From JTS-RE37 sp041744575 (GTDB lineage: Bacteria > Bacteroidota > Bacteroidia > Flavobacteriales > Flavobacteriaceae): a stretch of DNA of 64,000 nucleotides. Positions 54,093-61,953 of the stretch are shown here, piece by piece. The stretch is taken from the NCBI GenBank assembly GCA_041744575.1, contig JBGTKP010000008.1, forward strand, positions 62,001 through 126,000, given 5' to 3'. Position 1 is the first letter of the stretch, and each line of letters starts with the position of its first letter. A model generated the notes under the pieces. That model had not been told where the DNA came from. It saw nothing but the letters and a program-made list of their open reading frames with translations, and made no database searches. The position numbers and the translations under genes were made by a program.

Positions 54093-54610
54093 TTGTTTTT
54101 GGGCCGGAATCAACGGGTAAGACAACTTTATCCAGACAACTCGCGAAACATTACGATACGCTGTGGGTGCCGGAATTTGCACGGGAATACCTGCAGCGCA
54201 AATGGGATGTTACTGCGAAATCCTGCGAAGTCGAAGACTTGTTGCCCATTGCCAAAGGACAGATAAGAATGGAAAATGAGTATACTAAAAAAGCGACAAA
54301 TATCCTTATTTGCGACACCGATCTGCTTGAAACCAAAGTATATTCAGAAATTTATTACCGGGGATTTTGTAATCCTTTACTTGAAAAATATGCCTTGGAT
54401 AACTCGTATCATCTCTATCTTCTGACCTATATAGACGTCCCCTGGGAAAGGGATGATCTCCGGGACAGACCCCTGGAACGTGAGGCTATTTTCCAGTATT
54501 TTAAATCGACCCTGGAAAAATATAAACGTACTTTTGTTACTTTAAAAGGGGATAGAGAGGAACGGCTTCATGAGGCGATTCGCTCTATTGATAATTTCAT
54601 ACAGCAATGA
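54047..54610 (+). CDS. NadR-like nucleoside kinase (AAA-type P-loop)
   Basis: 187 residues from the ATG at 54047. P-loop GPESTGKT (19-26), WVPEFAREYL, ICDTDLLETKVYSE, YIDVPWERDDLRDRP resemble the ribosylnicotinamide kinase domain of NadR, without the adenylyltransferase domain. It would trap the imported precursor by phosphorylation. Overlaps pnuC upstream and DUF4301 downstream (ATGA). Confidence 0.88.
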   Translation: MEKDLEQQPSDVFKVVVFGPESTGKTTLSRQLAKHYDTLWVPEFAREYLQRKWDVTAKSCEVEDLLPIAKGQIRMENEYTKKATNILICDTDLLETKVYSEIYYRGFCNPLLEKYALDNSYHLYLLTYIDVPWERDDLRDRPLEREAIFQYFKSTLEKYKRTFVTLKGDREERLHEAIRSIDNFIQQ

Positions 54611-56148
54611 TTGATTTTACTGAAAGTGAGTTAAAGAGATTCTCTGAAGACGGAATCTCCATAGAACAGATCAGGGATCAACTGGAAATATTCGAAACAG
54701 GAATATCCTTTGTGCACCTGGAAAGGGCCGCTCTTGTAGGTGATGGTATCGTGAAATTATCCGATGAGGAGGAGCAACGACTCATAAGGTATTATGATGA
54801 ATCGACAAGAGAACTGCAGATCGTAAAATTCGTGCCGTCCTCCGGGGCGGCTTCCAGAATGTTTAAGATGTTATTTCATTTTCTGGAAACCTACCAACCT
54901 GAAAAGGAGTCTATTGGTTCTTATCTGAAACGGACCGGGAACGCTGAACTTACTTTTTTCTTTGAAAAACAGACTTCCCTCCCATTTTTCGAACTTGTGA
55001 ACAACAGGATCAAGGGCAAGGCCACCTCCGCGGATGCCGAAGCCTATCTTTTCGTTAAGGAAATGCTTCTTGAAGAAGGGTGCAATTATAGTTTCTACCC
55101 AAAGGCCCTGTTGCCTTTTCACAAATACGTAGATTATGTGGCAACGCCTTTTGAGGAACATCTCAAGGAGGCTGCCCAATATGCCAGCGTCAACGGGGAG
55201 GCTCATTTGCACTTTACCATATCAAAACATCACGGGCAGATGTTTAACCTTGAATTCAGCCGGATCAAGAGTCGTGTTTCATTTGAAACCAAAAATTCTT
55301 TTCATGTTAGTTATTCCTATCAGTGGCCATCAACAGATACCATTGCAGTGACCCCTGATAATATACCATACCGGGATAGTAATGGAGAATTGGTTTTTCG
55401 ACCCGGAGGCCATGGTTCCTTGATAGAGAACCTTAATGAACAGGAGGCCGATTTGATTTTTATTAAGAATATTGACAATGTAGCAATTCCTCAGGACGCG
55501 GAACAGGTAATGAACAGCAAAAAGGTTCTTGGCGGGCTTTTATTGAACTTACAGGAGCAGGCTTTTGCCTATGCACGCTTATTGGATGTGGAAAGCTTAA
55601 ACGGGGAGCAGCTCGAAGAAATTAAGTCATTTCTTGAGACCAGATTAAATGTCCGTCTTTCCGATAAGTACTACAGTTGCAGTATTCAGCAGCAAATAGA
55701 AATCTTAAAGGATAAGATCAGCCGGCCCCTCCGGGTGTGCGGCATGGTTAAAAATACCGGAGAGCCAGGCGGCGGTCCTTTTTGGATACGCGACAGCCAG
55801 GGCAATGTTTCCCTTCAGATCATTGAATCTGCCCAGGTGGATACTAAAAACGAAGAACAAATGGCCATTTTCCGAAATGCTTCACACTTTAATCCGGTGG
55901 ATGTGGTTTGTGGCGTACGGGATCATGAGAATGAAAAATATAATCTTTTAAACTTCGTCGACAAAAAACAGGGCTTCATTAGCGAGAAAACCTCTGAAGG
56001 AGTAAAGATCAAAGCTCTTGAACTACCCGGCTTATGGAATGGGGCAATGGCATTCTGGAATACTGTATTTGTAGAAGTGCCTGTGGTGACGTTTAATCCG
56101 GTTAAAACCGTAAATGATTTACTTAAGCCCTCACATCAGAGTGCTTAA
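54607..56148 (+). CDS. DUF4301 family protein
   Basis: 513 residues, soluble, no signal peptide. Conserved-looking stretches are FVPSSGAASRMFKMLFHF, LPFHKYVDYVATPFEEHL, FRPGGHGSLIENLNE and RVCGMVKNTGEPGGGPFW. The GAASRMFK and GGHGSL segments look like nucleotide-binding loops of a nucleotidyltransferase-like fold, but I have no functional assignment. Coupled by ATGA to the kinase, so probably in the same pathway. Confidence 0.85.
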   Translation: MIDFTESELKRFSEDGISIEQIRDQLEIFETGISFVHLERAALVGDGIVKLSDEEEQRLIRYYDESTRELQIVKFVPSSGAASRMFKMLFHFLETYQPEKESIGSYLKRTGNAELTFFFEKQTSLPFFELVNNRIKGKATSADAEAYLFVKEMLLEEGCNYSFYPKALLPFHKYVDYVATPFEEHLKEAAQYASVNGEAHLHFTISKHHGQMFNLEFSRIKSRVSFETKNSFHVSYSYQWPSTDTIAVTPDNIPYRDSNGELVFRPGGHGSLIENLNEQEADLIFIKNIDNVAIPQDAEQVMNSKKVLGGLLLNLQEQAFAYARLLDVESLNGEQLEEIKSFLETRLNVRLSDKYYSCSIQQQIEILKDKISRPLRVCGMVKNTGEPGGGPFWIRDSQGNVSLQIIESAQVDTKNEEQMAIFRNASHFNPVDVVCGVRDHENEKYNLLNFVDKKQGFISEKTSEGVKIKALELPGLWNGAMAFWNTVFVEVPVVTFNPVKTVNDLLKPSHQSA

Positions 56149-56164
56149 CCCGCTATCCTACCAG

Positions 56165-56189
56165 AAACTGTGTAAGGATTACACAGTTT
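56165..56189 (+). terminator. Inverted repeat after the DUF4301 gene
   Basis: AAACTGTGTAA (56165-56175) and TTACACAGTTT (56179-56189) are perfect complements around GGA. A terminator, or an operator for the gene at 56372. Confidence 0.6.
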
Positions 56190-56371
56190 GATTTCTGATT
56201 ACTCACCATTATACACAATAACTTTTTTCAAATATTATATAAATACCTGATAATCAAATATATGAGTATTTGTTTGGTGTTATTATTTGCTGGCATCATT
56301 TTTTCTATATAGTAAGCAGTAGAATATATAAATAGAATACAAAACAAGAATTTAATTTAAAACACAAGAAA

Positions 56372-56806
56372 ATGAAAAAATTAGTTTTAGTAGCAGCATT
56401 AGCACTAGGAAGTTTGACAGCATTCGCTCAGGATGCAGAGACTGAAGTTCAGTCTGAAGCAACAGAAGTTCAAACTGAAGCAACTGAGGTTCAATCAGAA
56501 GCTACAGAAGTTCAATCAGAAGCTACAGAAGTTCAATCTGAAGCTACAGAAGTTCAATCTGAAGCCACTGAGGCTACAGAAGAAATGGAAGCAGTTTCTC
56601 AAGAAGCTCAAGATAGCTTTACAGCAATCGAAGTAACTGAGATTCCTGCCACCATCACCGATGCTCTTGCAAAAGATCATCCAGACGCTACCATTAACAG
56701 CGCTTCTGTAAATGCAGAGACTCAATACAAATTGGAAGTTACTAAAGAAGACGGTTCAGAACTTACTCTGTATGCCGACGCTGAAGGTAACTGGTTGGAA
56801 ATGTAA
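56372..56806 (+). CDS. Secreted PepSY-like protein with heptad repeats
   Basis: 144 residues: signal peptide ending TAFAQ, an Ala/Glu/Thr-rich acidic region built from 7-residue repeats (SEATEVQ), then a PepSY-like domain (about 80-144, IPATITDALAKDHPDATINSASV ... LYADAEGNWLEM). The domain is known from periplasmic proteins, some of which inhibit or modulate partners. It has a paralogue at 57299 with the same N- and C-terminal parts. A long AT-rich leader and a strong terminator flank it, suggesting high expression. Confidence 0.82.
   Translation: MKKLVLVAALALGSLTAFAQDAETEVQSEATEVQTEATEVQSEATEVQSEATEVQSEATEVQSEATEATEEMEAVSQEAQDSFTAIEVTEIPATITDALAKDHPDATINSASVNAETQYKLEVTKEDGSELTLYADAEGNWLEM
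56444..56569 (+). repeat. Six tandem 21-bp units inside the PepSY-like gene
   Basis: Units begin at 56444, 56465, 56486, 56507, 56528 and 56549, each close to GAAGTTCAATCTGAAGCTAC plus one base. Each encodes EVQSEAT; copy number may vary by slippage without a frameshift. Confidence 0.9.
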
Positions 56807-56850
56807 TCTGACCACCTCTTAAATAATAAGTAGTTTTTGGTTAGTTTGGT

Positions 56851-56886
56851 ATAAAACGCCCCTGGTTCGTTCCAGGGGCGTTTTAT
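56851..56886 (+). terminator. Terminator after the first PepSY-like gene
   Basis: ATAAAACGCCCCTGG and CCAGGGGCGTTTTAT form a perfect 15-bp stem with loop TTCGTT, ending in a T run. Confidence 0.9.
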
Positions 56887-57298
56887 TATTCATTCAATTC
56901 AATAACCAGGCCACAGCCCGGAGTGGCCAGGGCTTAATAACATAGACTCTTTTAATAACCCTGACTCTTTTACTGGTCGATTCCCCTTCTTCCTGGTGTC
57001 AGGCAACTTTCTCCAGTGTTCTTTGCTATTCCGGAGAGAGGATAAAATCCTGCCATCTTATTGCAAACGTAATAAGTGCGAATGACCCTAACACACCAGT
57101 TGTACAGACATTCGTATACATTTTACACATTGTCCAATAAAACTTCCCACTATTACACACATTCCCCAGCGCGTATATTTTAATCAATAACTTGATTACA
57201 AAGTAGTTAGTATAATATTTTTATCTTAAATGAATTTGGTATCATCTTTTCATACACACTAACATCAAGAATAACTTTAATAACATAAAATCAGAATC
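56887..57298. other. Gene-free leader region of the second PepSY-like gene
   Basis: About 410 bases without a credible gene. It holds a hairpin (GGCCAC/GTGGCC, 56909-56928) and a palindrome TAATCAA-TAAC-TTGATTA (57181-57198). The TAATCAA half-site also occurs upstream of the first paralogue (ATAATCAAAT near 56260). No TAnnTTTG box and no complete sigma-54 site are seen. Confidence 0.45.
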
Positions 57299-57622
57299 AT
57301 GAAAAAATTATTTTTTGCAGTAGCCCTTTCACTTGGTAGTTTGTCAGCTTTTGCTCAGGATGCAGAGTCAGATGTTCAAACAGAAACAACAACTGAAACA
57401 ACAACTGAAGCAGCTGCTCCTGCTCAGGATGATTTCGCTGCAGTAGCAGTCGAAGAATTGCCAGAAGCTGTAACTGCCGCAGTTGAGAAAAACTATCCTA
57501 CTGCCACAATTAACAACGCATTCGTTAATGAAGCTAAACAATACAAACTGGAAGTTTCTTTGGAAGACGGAACTGCCGGAACATTGTATGCCGATGAAAG
57601 CGGTAATTGGATTGAGCAATAA
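57299..57622 (+). CDS. Secreted PepSY-like protein, paralogue
   Basis: 107 residues; signal peptide ending SAFAQ, a short Thr/Glu-rich linker without the 7-residue repeats, then the PepSY-like domain (LPEAVTAAVEKNYPTATINNAFV ... LYADESGNWIEQ). Clearly a duplicate of the 56372 gene. A terminator follows, and the response regulator gene begins about 140 bases downstream, so a regulatory link is possible but unproven. Confidence 0.85.
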   Translation: MKKLFFAVALSLGSLSAFAQDAESDVQTETTTETTTEAAAPAQDDFAAVAVEELPEAVTAAVEKNYPTATINNAFVNEAKQYKLEVSLEDGTAGTLYADESGNWIEQ

Positions 57623-57663
57623 AATAACTTGAGTTATTTGTTTTGTATCAAGTTGGTTTGGTC

Positions 57664-57697
57664 AGAACGGAGCCCATTGGGCTCCGTTCTTTTTTTG
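57664..57697 (+). terminator. Terminator after the second PepSY-like gene
   Basis: AGAACGGAGCCC (57664-57675) pairs with GGGCTCCGTTCT (57679-57690), followed by seven T. Confidence 0.92.
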
Positions 57698-57765
57698 TGA
57701 TAAATTTTAAGGGGGGGTAGCTTTCTTGCCTTACTTTTACGTAGATACAAAACAATTAATGACAG

Positions 57766-59118
57766 ATGCCCAAGATCCTGATAATTGAGGACGATGCTGC
57801 CTTTTGCCAAATGCTACAAAAATTCCTGGCCAAACAAGGTTACCAGGTGGAGGGAAGTTACTCCGCAACCGATGCGAAACAAAAATATTCAGAAGCCACC
57901 TTCGATCTTGTCATAACAGACCTACGACTCCCTGACGATGACGGGCTGCAATTATTATCCAACATAAAAAAAACATCTCCGGAAACTGCGGTGATTGTTA
58001 TGACAGGATATGCTGAAGTTGGAACAGCGGTCGCAGCGATGAAAAAGGGGGCATTTGATTATATATCAAAGCCATTTACTCCTGACGAGATGCTGATGCT
58101 GGTCTCAAATGCCCTCAAATCCGAAAAGACTTCTGTCAAAGAAATAAATGCACCTGCCGTTAAAAGCACCAAGACAGTTACTAAAAATGGGCACATCGTA
58201 ATACTGGGAGTCAGCGAGGTTTCCCGCAAATTGCAGGAATATGTGAAGCTCGTTGGCCCGACGGACATGTCGGTGCTTATAACGGGTGAGAGTGGTACCG
58301 GGAAGGAAGTCACCGCACGGTCCATACATAACAACAGCCCAAGAAGGGAATTTGATTTTGTGGCCGTAGATTGTGGAGCGATCCCCAGGGAACTCGCGAC
58401 CAGTGAATTCTTCGGGCATTTAAAAGGCAGTTTTACAGGCGCTGTTGTAGATAAAGTGGGTCATTTTGAAGCCGCCAATAAAGGGACGCTCTTCCTTGAT
58501 GAGGTGGGCAATCTGTCCTACGACAATCAGATCCAGCTCCTCAGGGCATTGCAGGAGCGCAAAATCAAAAGAGTGGGAAGCACAACCGAAATTTCAGTGA
58601 ATGTGCGCATAATAACCGCTACCAACGAAGACCTGACTGAGGCTGTCGAAAAGGGAACTTTCAGGGAGGATTTGTATCACAGGTTAAATGAATTTTCAAT
58701 CGCGATCCCATCTTTGGAAGAACGGTATGAGGATTTATTGATTTTTGCAGACAGTTTTCTGGACAAGGCCAATTCAAGTCTCAATAAGGAAGTACTTGGA
58801 TTTTCACCGGAGGTAATATCCGCATTTGAAAAGTATCACTGGCCCGGAAATCTTCGGGAACTGCAGAATGTCATTAAGCGTGCCGTTCTTCTGACAACGG
58901 GAGATACTGTAGAGATCGATGCCCTGCCAAGGGAGGTCCTAAGTTCTAAAAAGGAGGAGAGCGAACCGGAGAATTTTTCGAAAGCAGAATATGAAAAGGA
59001 ACAGATCCTGAAAGCACTGAAAAAGACAAATTTTAATAAGTCCAAGGCCGCCAAATTATTACAGGTGACAAGGAAAACCTTATATAATAAGATCAATCAC
59101 TATAACTTGGACTTTTAG
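57766..59118 (+). CDS. NtrC-type sigma-54 response regulator
   Basis: 450 residues: receiver domain with phospho-acceptor D52 (VITDLRLPDDDG) and K102 (YISKPF), AAA+ domain with Walker A GESGTGKE (174-181), sigma-54 contact loop GSFTGA (221-226; consensus GAFTGA), LFLDEVGNLS (Walker B), R-finger region, and a Fis-type helix-turn-helix at the C-terminus (NKSKAAKLLQVTRKTLYNKI). It should activate sigma-54 promoters. The hybrid kinase gene is convergent, overlapping by 26 bases. Confidence 0.94.
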   Translation: MPKILIIEDDAAFCQMLQKFLAKQGYQVEGSYSATDAKQKYSEATFDLVITDLRLPDDDGLQLLSNIKKTSPETAVIVMTGYAEVGTAVAAMKKGAFDYISKPFTPDEMLMLVSNALKSEKTSVKEINAPAVKSTKTVTKNGHIVILGVSEVSRKLQEYVKLVGPTDMSVLITGESGTGKEVTARSIHNNSPRREFDFVAVDCGAIPRELATSEFFGHLKGSFTGAVVDKVGHFEAANKGTLFLDEVGNLSYDNQIQLLRALQERKIKRVGSTTEISVNVRIITATNEDLTEAVEKGTFREDLYHRLNEFSIAIPSLEERYEDLLIFADSFLDKANSSLNKEVLGFSPEVISAFEKYHWPGNLRELQNVIKRAVLLTTGDTVEIDALPREVLSSKKEESEPENFSKAEYEKEQILKALKKTNFNKSKAAKLLQVTRKTLYNKINHYNLDF

Positions 59119-61576
59119 TAAGGTAGGTTCTCAGAGCCTGAATGAGGTCATGAGAATGCTGTACCACGTCGGAAATCCGACGGGATAATTCTTCCTGATC
59201 TATCCGACCGGCTTGCAAAGTTTCCATAAACTCCAGATCTGCAATGGCCGGGGTGGCATTTAACTGGCGGAACATGGGCAACATTTTGTGACACACGGCA
59301 TTAATTTCCTTAAAATTGACCAATTTTCCTGCGGTTATTAGTCTTTCGAGATGTATTTCAGTATCCCTGATGAAAGTTTGAAGTACTTCCTCCACCACCT
59401 CACGGTTATGGCCAATGAAGGAGTGTATAATTTCGAGATTAAAGAGTGAAGTAACAGCGGCACCCTCTAACTGCTGCAATTCCTGTTCCTGAGGTAACTG
59501 AATTTGTTGACTTGGGAATAACCCTCCAAGGACCCTTAATAATTCAGTTTTGGTAAAAGGCTTTTGCAAAATCTCTGAAAATCCAGCCTGGTAATAGACA
59601 GATTTATTCAAATCCCGCCGACCTGTCATGGCGATAACAGGTTGCTTTATATAGTGGGCAAAAGTATTGGATTTGAGACTCTTCAGGACTTCAAATCCGT
59701 CTATTTCCGGCATTTGAATGTCGGTCAACACTGCGTCATAATTAATGTTCTTCTCCTTCTTTATGGCGCTGAAGCTAGTAAAGGCATAGGTTTTAATGCC
59801 CACACTTGCACATACTTCTTTTAAGAGTTGAATCATAGAGGTATCATCGTCAACAATAAGTAATGCCAGCTCTGCATCTTCGGTTCGTGTGACTCTGACC
59901 GGTTCGGGGAGCGTCTTTTTTGTAGTTTCCAGCGGAATGATGACGGTAAAGGTACTCCCCTGGCCTTCCTCGCTTTTGACGCTAATTGATCCTCCCAATA
60001 ACTCTGAAAGCTTCTTGGAGATCGTCAGCCCAAGCCCATACCCTCCATATTTCTTTTCGGTATGATCATCCGCCTGGGTAAATTCCCGGAAGATCAGGCG
60101 CTGTTTTTCTTTTCGTATACCAATCCCGCTATCTTTTACTGCTATTATGATGGTATAAATTCCATTAAAATCTGATTTTATTTTTGCCGAGACCTTTATA
60201 AATCCATCCGGAGTGAACTTGTAAGCATTACTTATAAGATTGGTAAGAATCTGGCGTATTCTGAAAGGATCGCCCAAAAGCGTTGTTTTAAGACGCTCCT
60301 CAATCTCGATGATAAGTTCAACAGGCTTTCTGCTGTTTATTTCCTTCAGGCCTTCTGCAGTCTCCCGTATCAGTTCTGAAAATATGAACGGGATCTTTTC
60401 TATTTTAATTTTTCCGGCTTCCAATCGGGAAAAATCGAGAAGATCGTTTACAAGGCTGTCAACGTATTGGGATGCCGACTTGACATTCTTTAAATACCCT
60501 CTTTGCTTGTCCGTAAGAGACGTGCCTTCTATAAGTTCTGAATAGCCGGTTATTGTATTCAGGGGCGTTCGCAGGTCATGACTAACCGTTGATATAAGTT
60601 GTTCCCGGCTTTTGAGAAGAGATTCGGAGAATTTTTTTTCCTTTTCGAGATGCTGGCGATAGGTTTGTACTTTCCAAAAATCGCGGTTAATAAGGAAAGT
60701 GAAGAATCCTACTATGATAAACCCCAGGATGGCCGCAAATCCTGCGAGGCGTATGCTGCGCCTCACAGCGGTTTGCTTGCGTATGTTATCATTGTAGGTA
60801 TTTAATATGACCTCTTGTTCAAAAGCTGATATGATATTACGCAGTTGTTGGGTCAGTTCAAGATCGTTCTGATTAATTTCCCGTTCTTTTTTAATCAGCG
60901 ACCGCTGGGTTTTGCTATCCTCAAGTTTTGCCTTTCTCAGAAGAGATTTGGACGCCGCCAGAATAGAATCAACATATTTGGTATCCGCTGAACCATCCGG
61001 AGTTTTAGGCGTATTCTGACTGATAAGATCTGCATAATCCCGCAGTGAATTTTGAACTTTGGGCGAAAACTGATCAAAATTCGGAAATAGATTCTCGGCA
61101 GAAAATTTTCCAAGTGATTCTTCTATTTTTTCGAATTCCTTCAAAGCGGACTCTATGGAATAATTAATTCCTTCATTCCTTACTTTGAGATTGTGCAGGA
61201 TGGTACTATTCTCCACTTTACGGCCCAGAAGTAATTGTACACTGTCTAAAAGGCCTTTCTGATAGGAACTTTCCGTCAGTTGCCTCAGAGAATCAATCTC
61301 CACAAAAATCGTATCGATCTTCAGGGCATACGCCTTTAGGTCGTCCTTGGTCTTTGGCTGTAAGGCAAGTTTTGACAGGCTTTCGGCTTCATACAATTGG
61401 GTTAAAAGCGAGTTGGTTTTAAGTAGTTTTGCATCGCTTTTTTCAGTAGTGTCTTCGGAGATATATACGTTGATTTCGGCATATATAAAATATCCGGCCA
61501 CCAAGGCCAGAATAGCCAGAACCGCGTAGCTCAGGACAATTTTAAGCGTAAACTTGTTCTTGGACTTCGTCTCCAT
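59093..61576 (-). CDS. Hybrid sensor histidine kinase with REC and Hpt domains
   Basis: 827 residues: TM helix about 11-33, a periplasmic helical sensor (about 34-275), TM helix about 276-297, HisKA with H333 (STVSHDLRTPLN), HATPase (NLISNAYKF, DSGIGI, GGYGLGL), receiver D619 (LTDIQMPEIDG), and an Hpt-like C-terminal domain with H763 (VCHKMLPMF). A four-step phosphorelay to the adjacent NtrC-type regulator is plausible, as the REC and Hpt are within the kinase. Signal unknown; the predicted sensor is a four-helix bundle. Confidence 0.92.
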   Translation of the reverse strand: METKSKNKFTLKIVLSYAVLAILALVAGYFIYAEINVYISEDTTEKSDAKLLKTNSLLTQLYEAESLSKLALQPKTKDDLKAYALKIDTIFVEIDSLRQLTESSYQKGLLDSVQLLLGRKVENSTILHNLKVRNEGINYSIESALKEFEKIEESLGKFSAENLFPNFDQFSPKVQNSLRDYADLISQNTPKTPDGSADTKYVDSILAASKSLLRKAKLEDSKTQRSLIKKEREINQNDLELTQQLRNIISAFEQEVILNTYNDNIRKQTAVRRSIRLAGFAAILGFIIVGFFTFLINRDFWKVQTYRQHLEKEKKFSESLLKSREQLISTVSHDLRTPLNTITGYSELIEGTSLTDKQRGYLKNVKSASQYVDSLVNDLLDFSRLEAGKIKIEKIPFIFSELIRETAEGLKEINSRKPVELIIEIEERLKTTLLGDPFRIRQILTNLISNAYKFTPDGFIKVSAKIKSDFNGIYTIIIAVKDSGIGIRKEKQRLIFREFTQADDHTEKKYGGYGLGLTISKKLSELLGGSISVKSEEGQGSTFTVIIPLETTKKTLPEPVRVTRTEDAELALLIVDDDTSMIQLLKEVCASVGIKTYAFTSFSAIKKEKNINYDAVLTDIQMPEIDGFEVLKSLKSNTFAHYIKQPVIAMTGRRDLNKSVYYQAGFSEILQKPFTKTELLRVLGGLFPSQQIQLPQEQELQQLEGAAVTSLFNLEIIHSFIGHNREVVEEVLQTFIRDTEIHLERLITAGKLVNFKEINAVCHKMLPMFRQLNATPAIADLEFMETLQAGRIDQEELSRRISDVVQHSHDLIQALRTYLTKSPSYSD

Positions 61577-61699
61577 AAGCGCCGTTTAGATATAGCCCCA
61601 GTATAGGTACGTATAATTCTGCACCTGAAAATATAACATAAAGTTAATTAATTAAAGCTGAATACTATGATGTACCGCTTTCCTGGTCTATATTTGTAA

Positions 61700-61808
61700 T
61701 ATCTCAAAGGGGTGCGACTCCTGCTTCGGGCGACAGTATTTTGCCCGGTCGGGACCAGCTGAGAGTATACCCAAAGAACCTGGGCGGGTAATGCCGCCAA
61801 GGGACGGA
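61700..61808 (+). promoter_or_regulatory. TPP (thiamine pyrophosphate) riboswitch
   Basis: All core TPP aptamer signatures are in order: AAAGGGGTGC (from 61706), CTGAGA (from 61759), TACCC followed by GAACCTG (61768-61782), GGGTAATGCC, and AAGGGA (61799-61804). Between the first two lies an extended P3 arm. A TonB-dependent receptor begins 140 bases downstream, so the receptor is expected to be off when TPP is plentiful. Confirmation would be an Rfam RF00059 hit. Confidence 0.92.
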
Positions 61809-61822
61809 GCAATAGCACAATA

Positions 61823-61855
61823 TCCGGCATGTATTATTACATTCCGAGAGCCGGA
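61823..61855 (+). promoter_or_regulatory. Hairpin in the riboswitch expression platform
   Basis: TCCGGC (61823-61828) pairs with GCCGGA (61850-61855), with an inner ATGTA/TACAT stem (61829-61842). Lies between the aptamer and the receptor start. Confidence 0.5.
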
Positions 61856-61924
61856 CAGCAATTTTGCAGCGGATTCGGTAGTCTTCCGGGTAGTAACCAA
61901 TATAAATCACCGAATAATCGCCCC

Positions 61925-61953
61925 TTTTATTCGTAAGTATCTTACGAATGAAA
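61925..61953 (+). promoter_or_regulatory. Start-codon hairpin of the riboswitch-controlled receptor
   Basis: ATTCGTAAG (61929-61937) and CTTACGAAT (61941-61949) are perfect complements around TAT; four more pairs, one of them G-U, extend the stem to 13. The ATG at 61948 is inside the stem, so translation would be blocked when it forms. A DNA operator palindrome is the alternative reading. Confidence 0.65.

Noticed and set aside
57232..57255. Possible sigma-54 promoter (TTGGTATCATCTTTTC) upstream of the second PepSY-like gene
   Set aside because: The -24 GG is present, but the position of the -12 GC reads TC. The similar stretch before the first paralogue (near 56275) has GG and GC at a spacing of 11 instead of 10.
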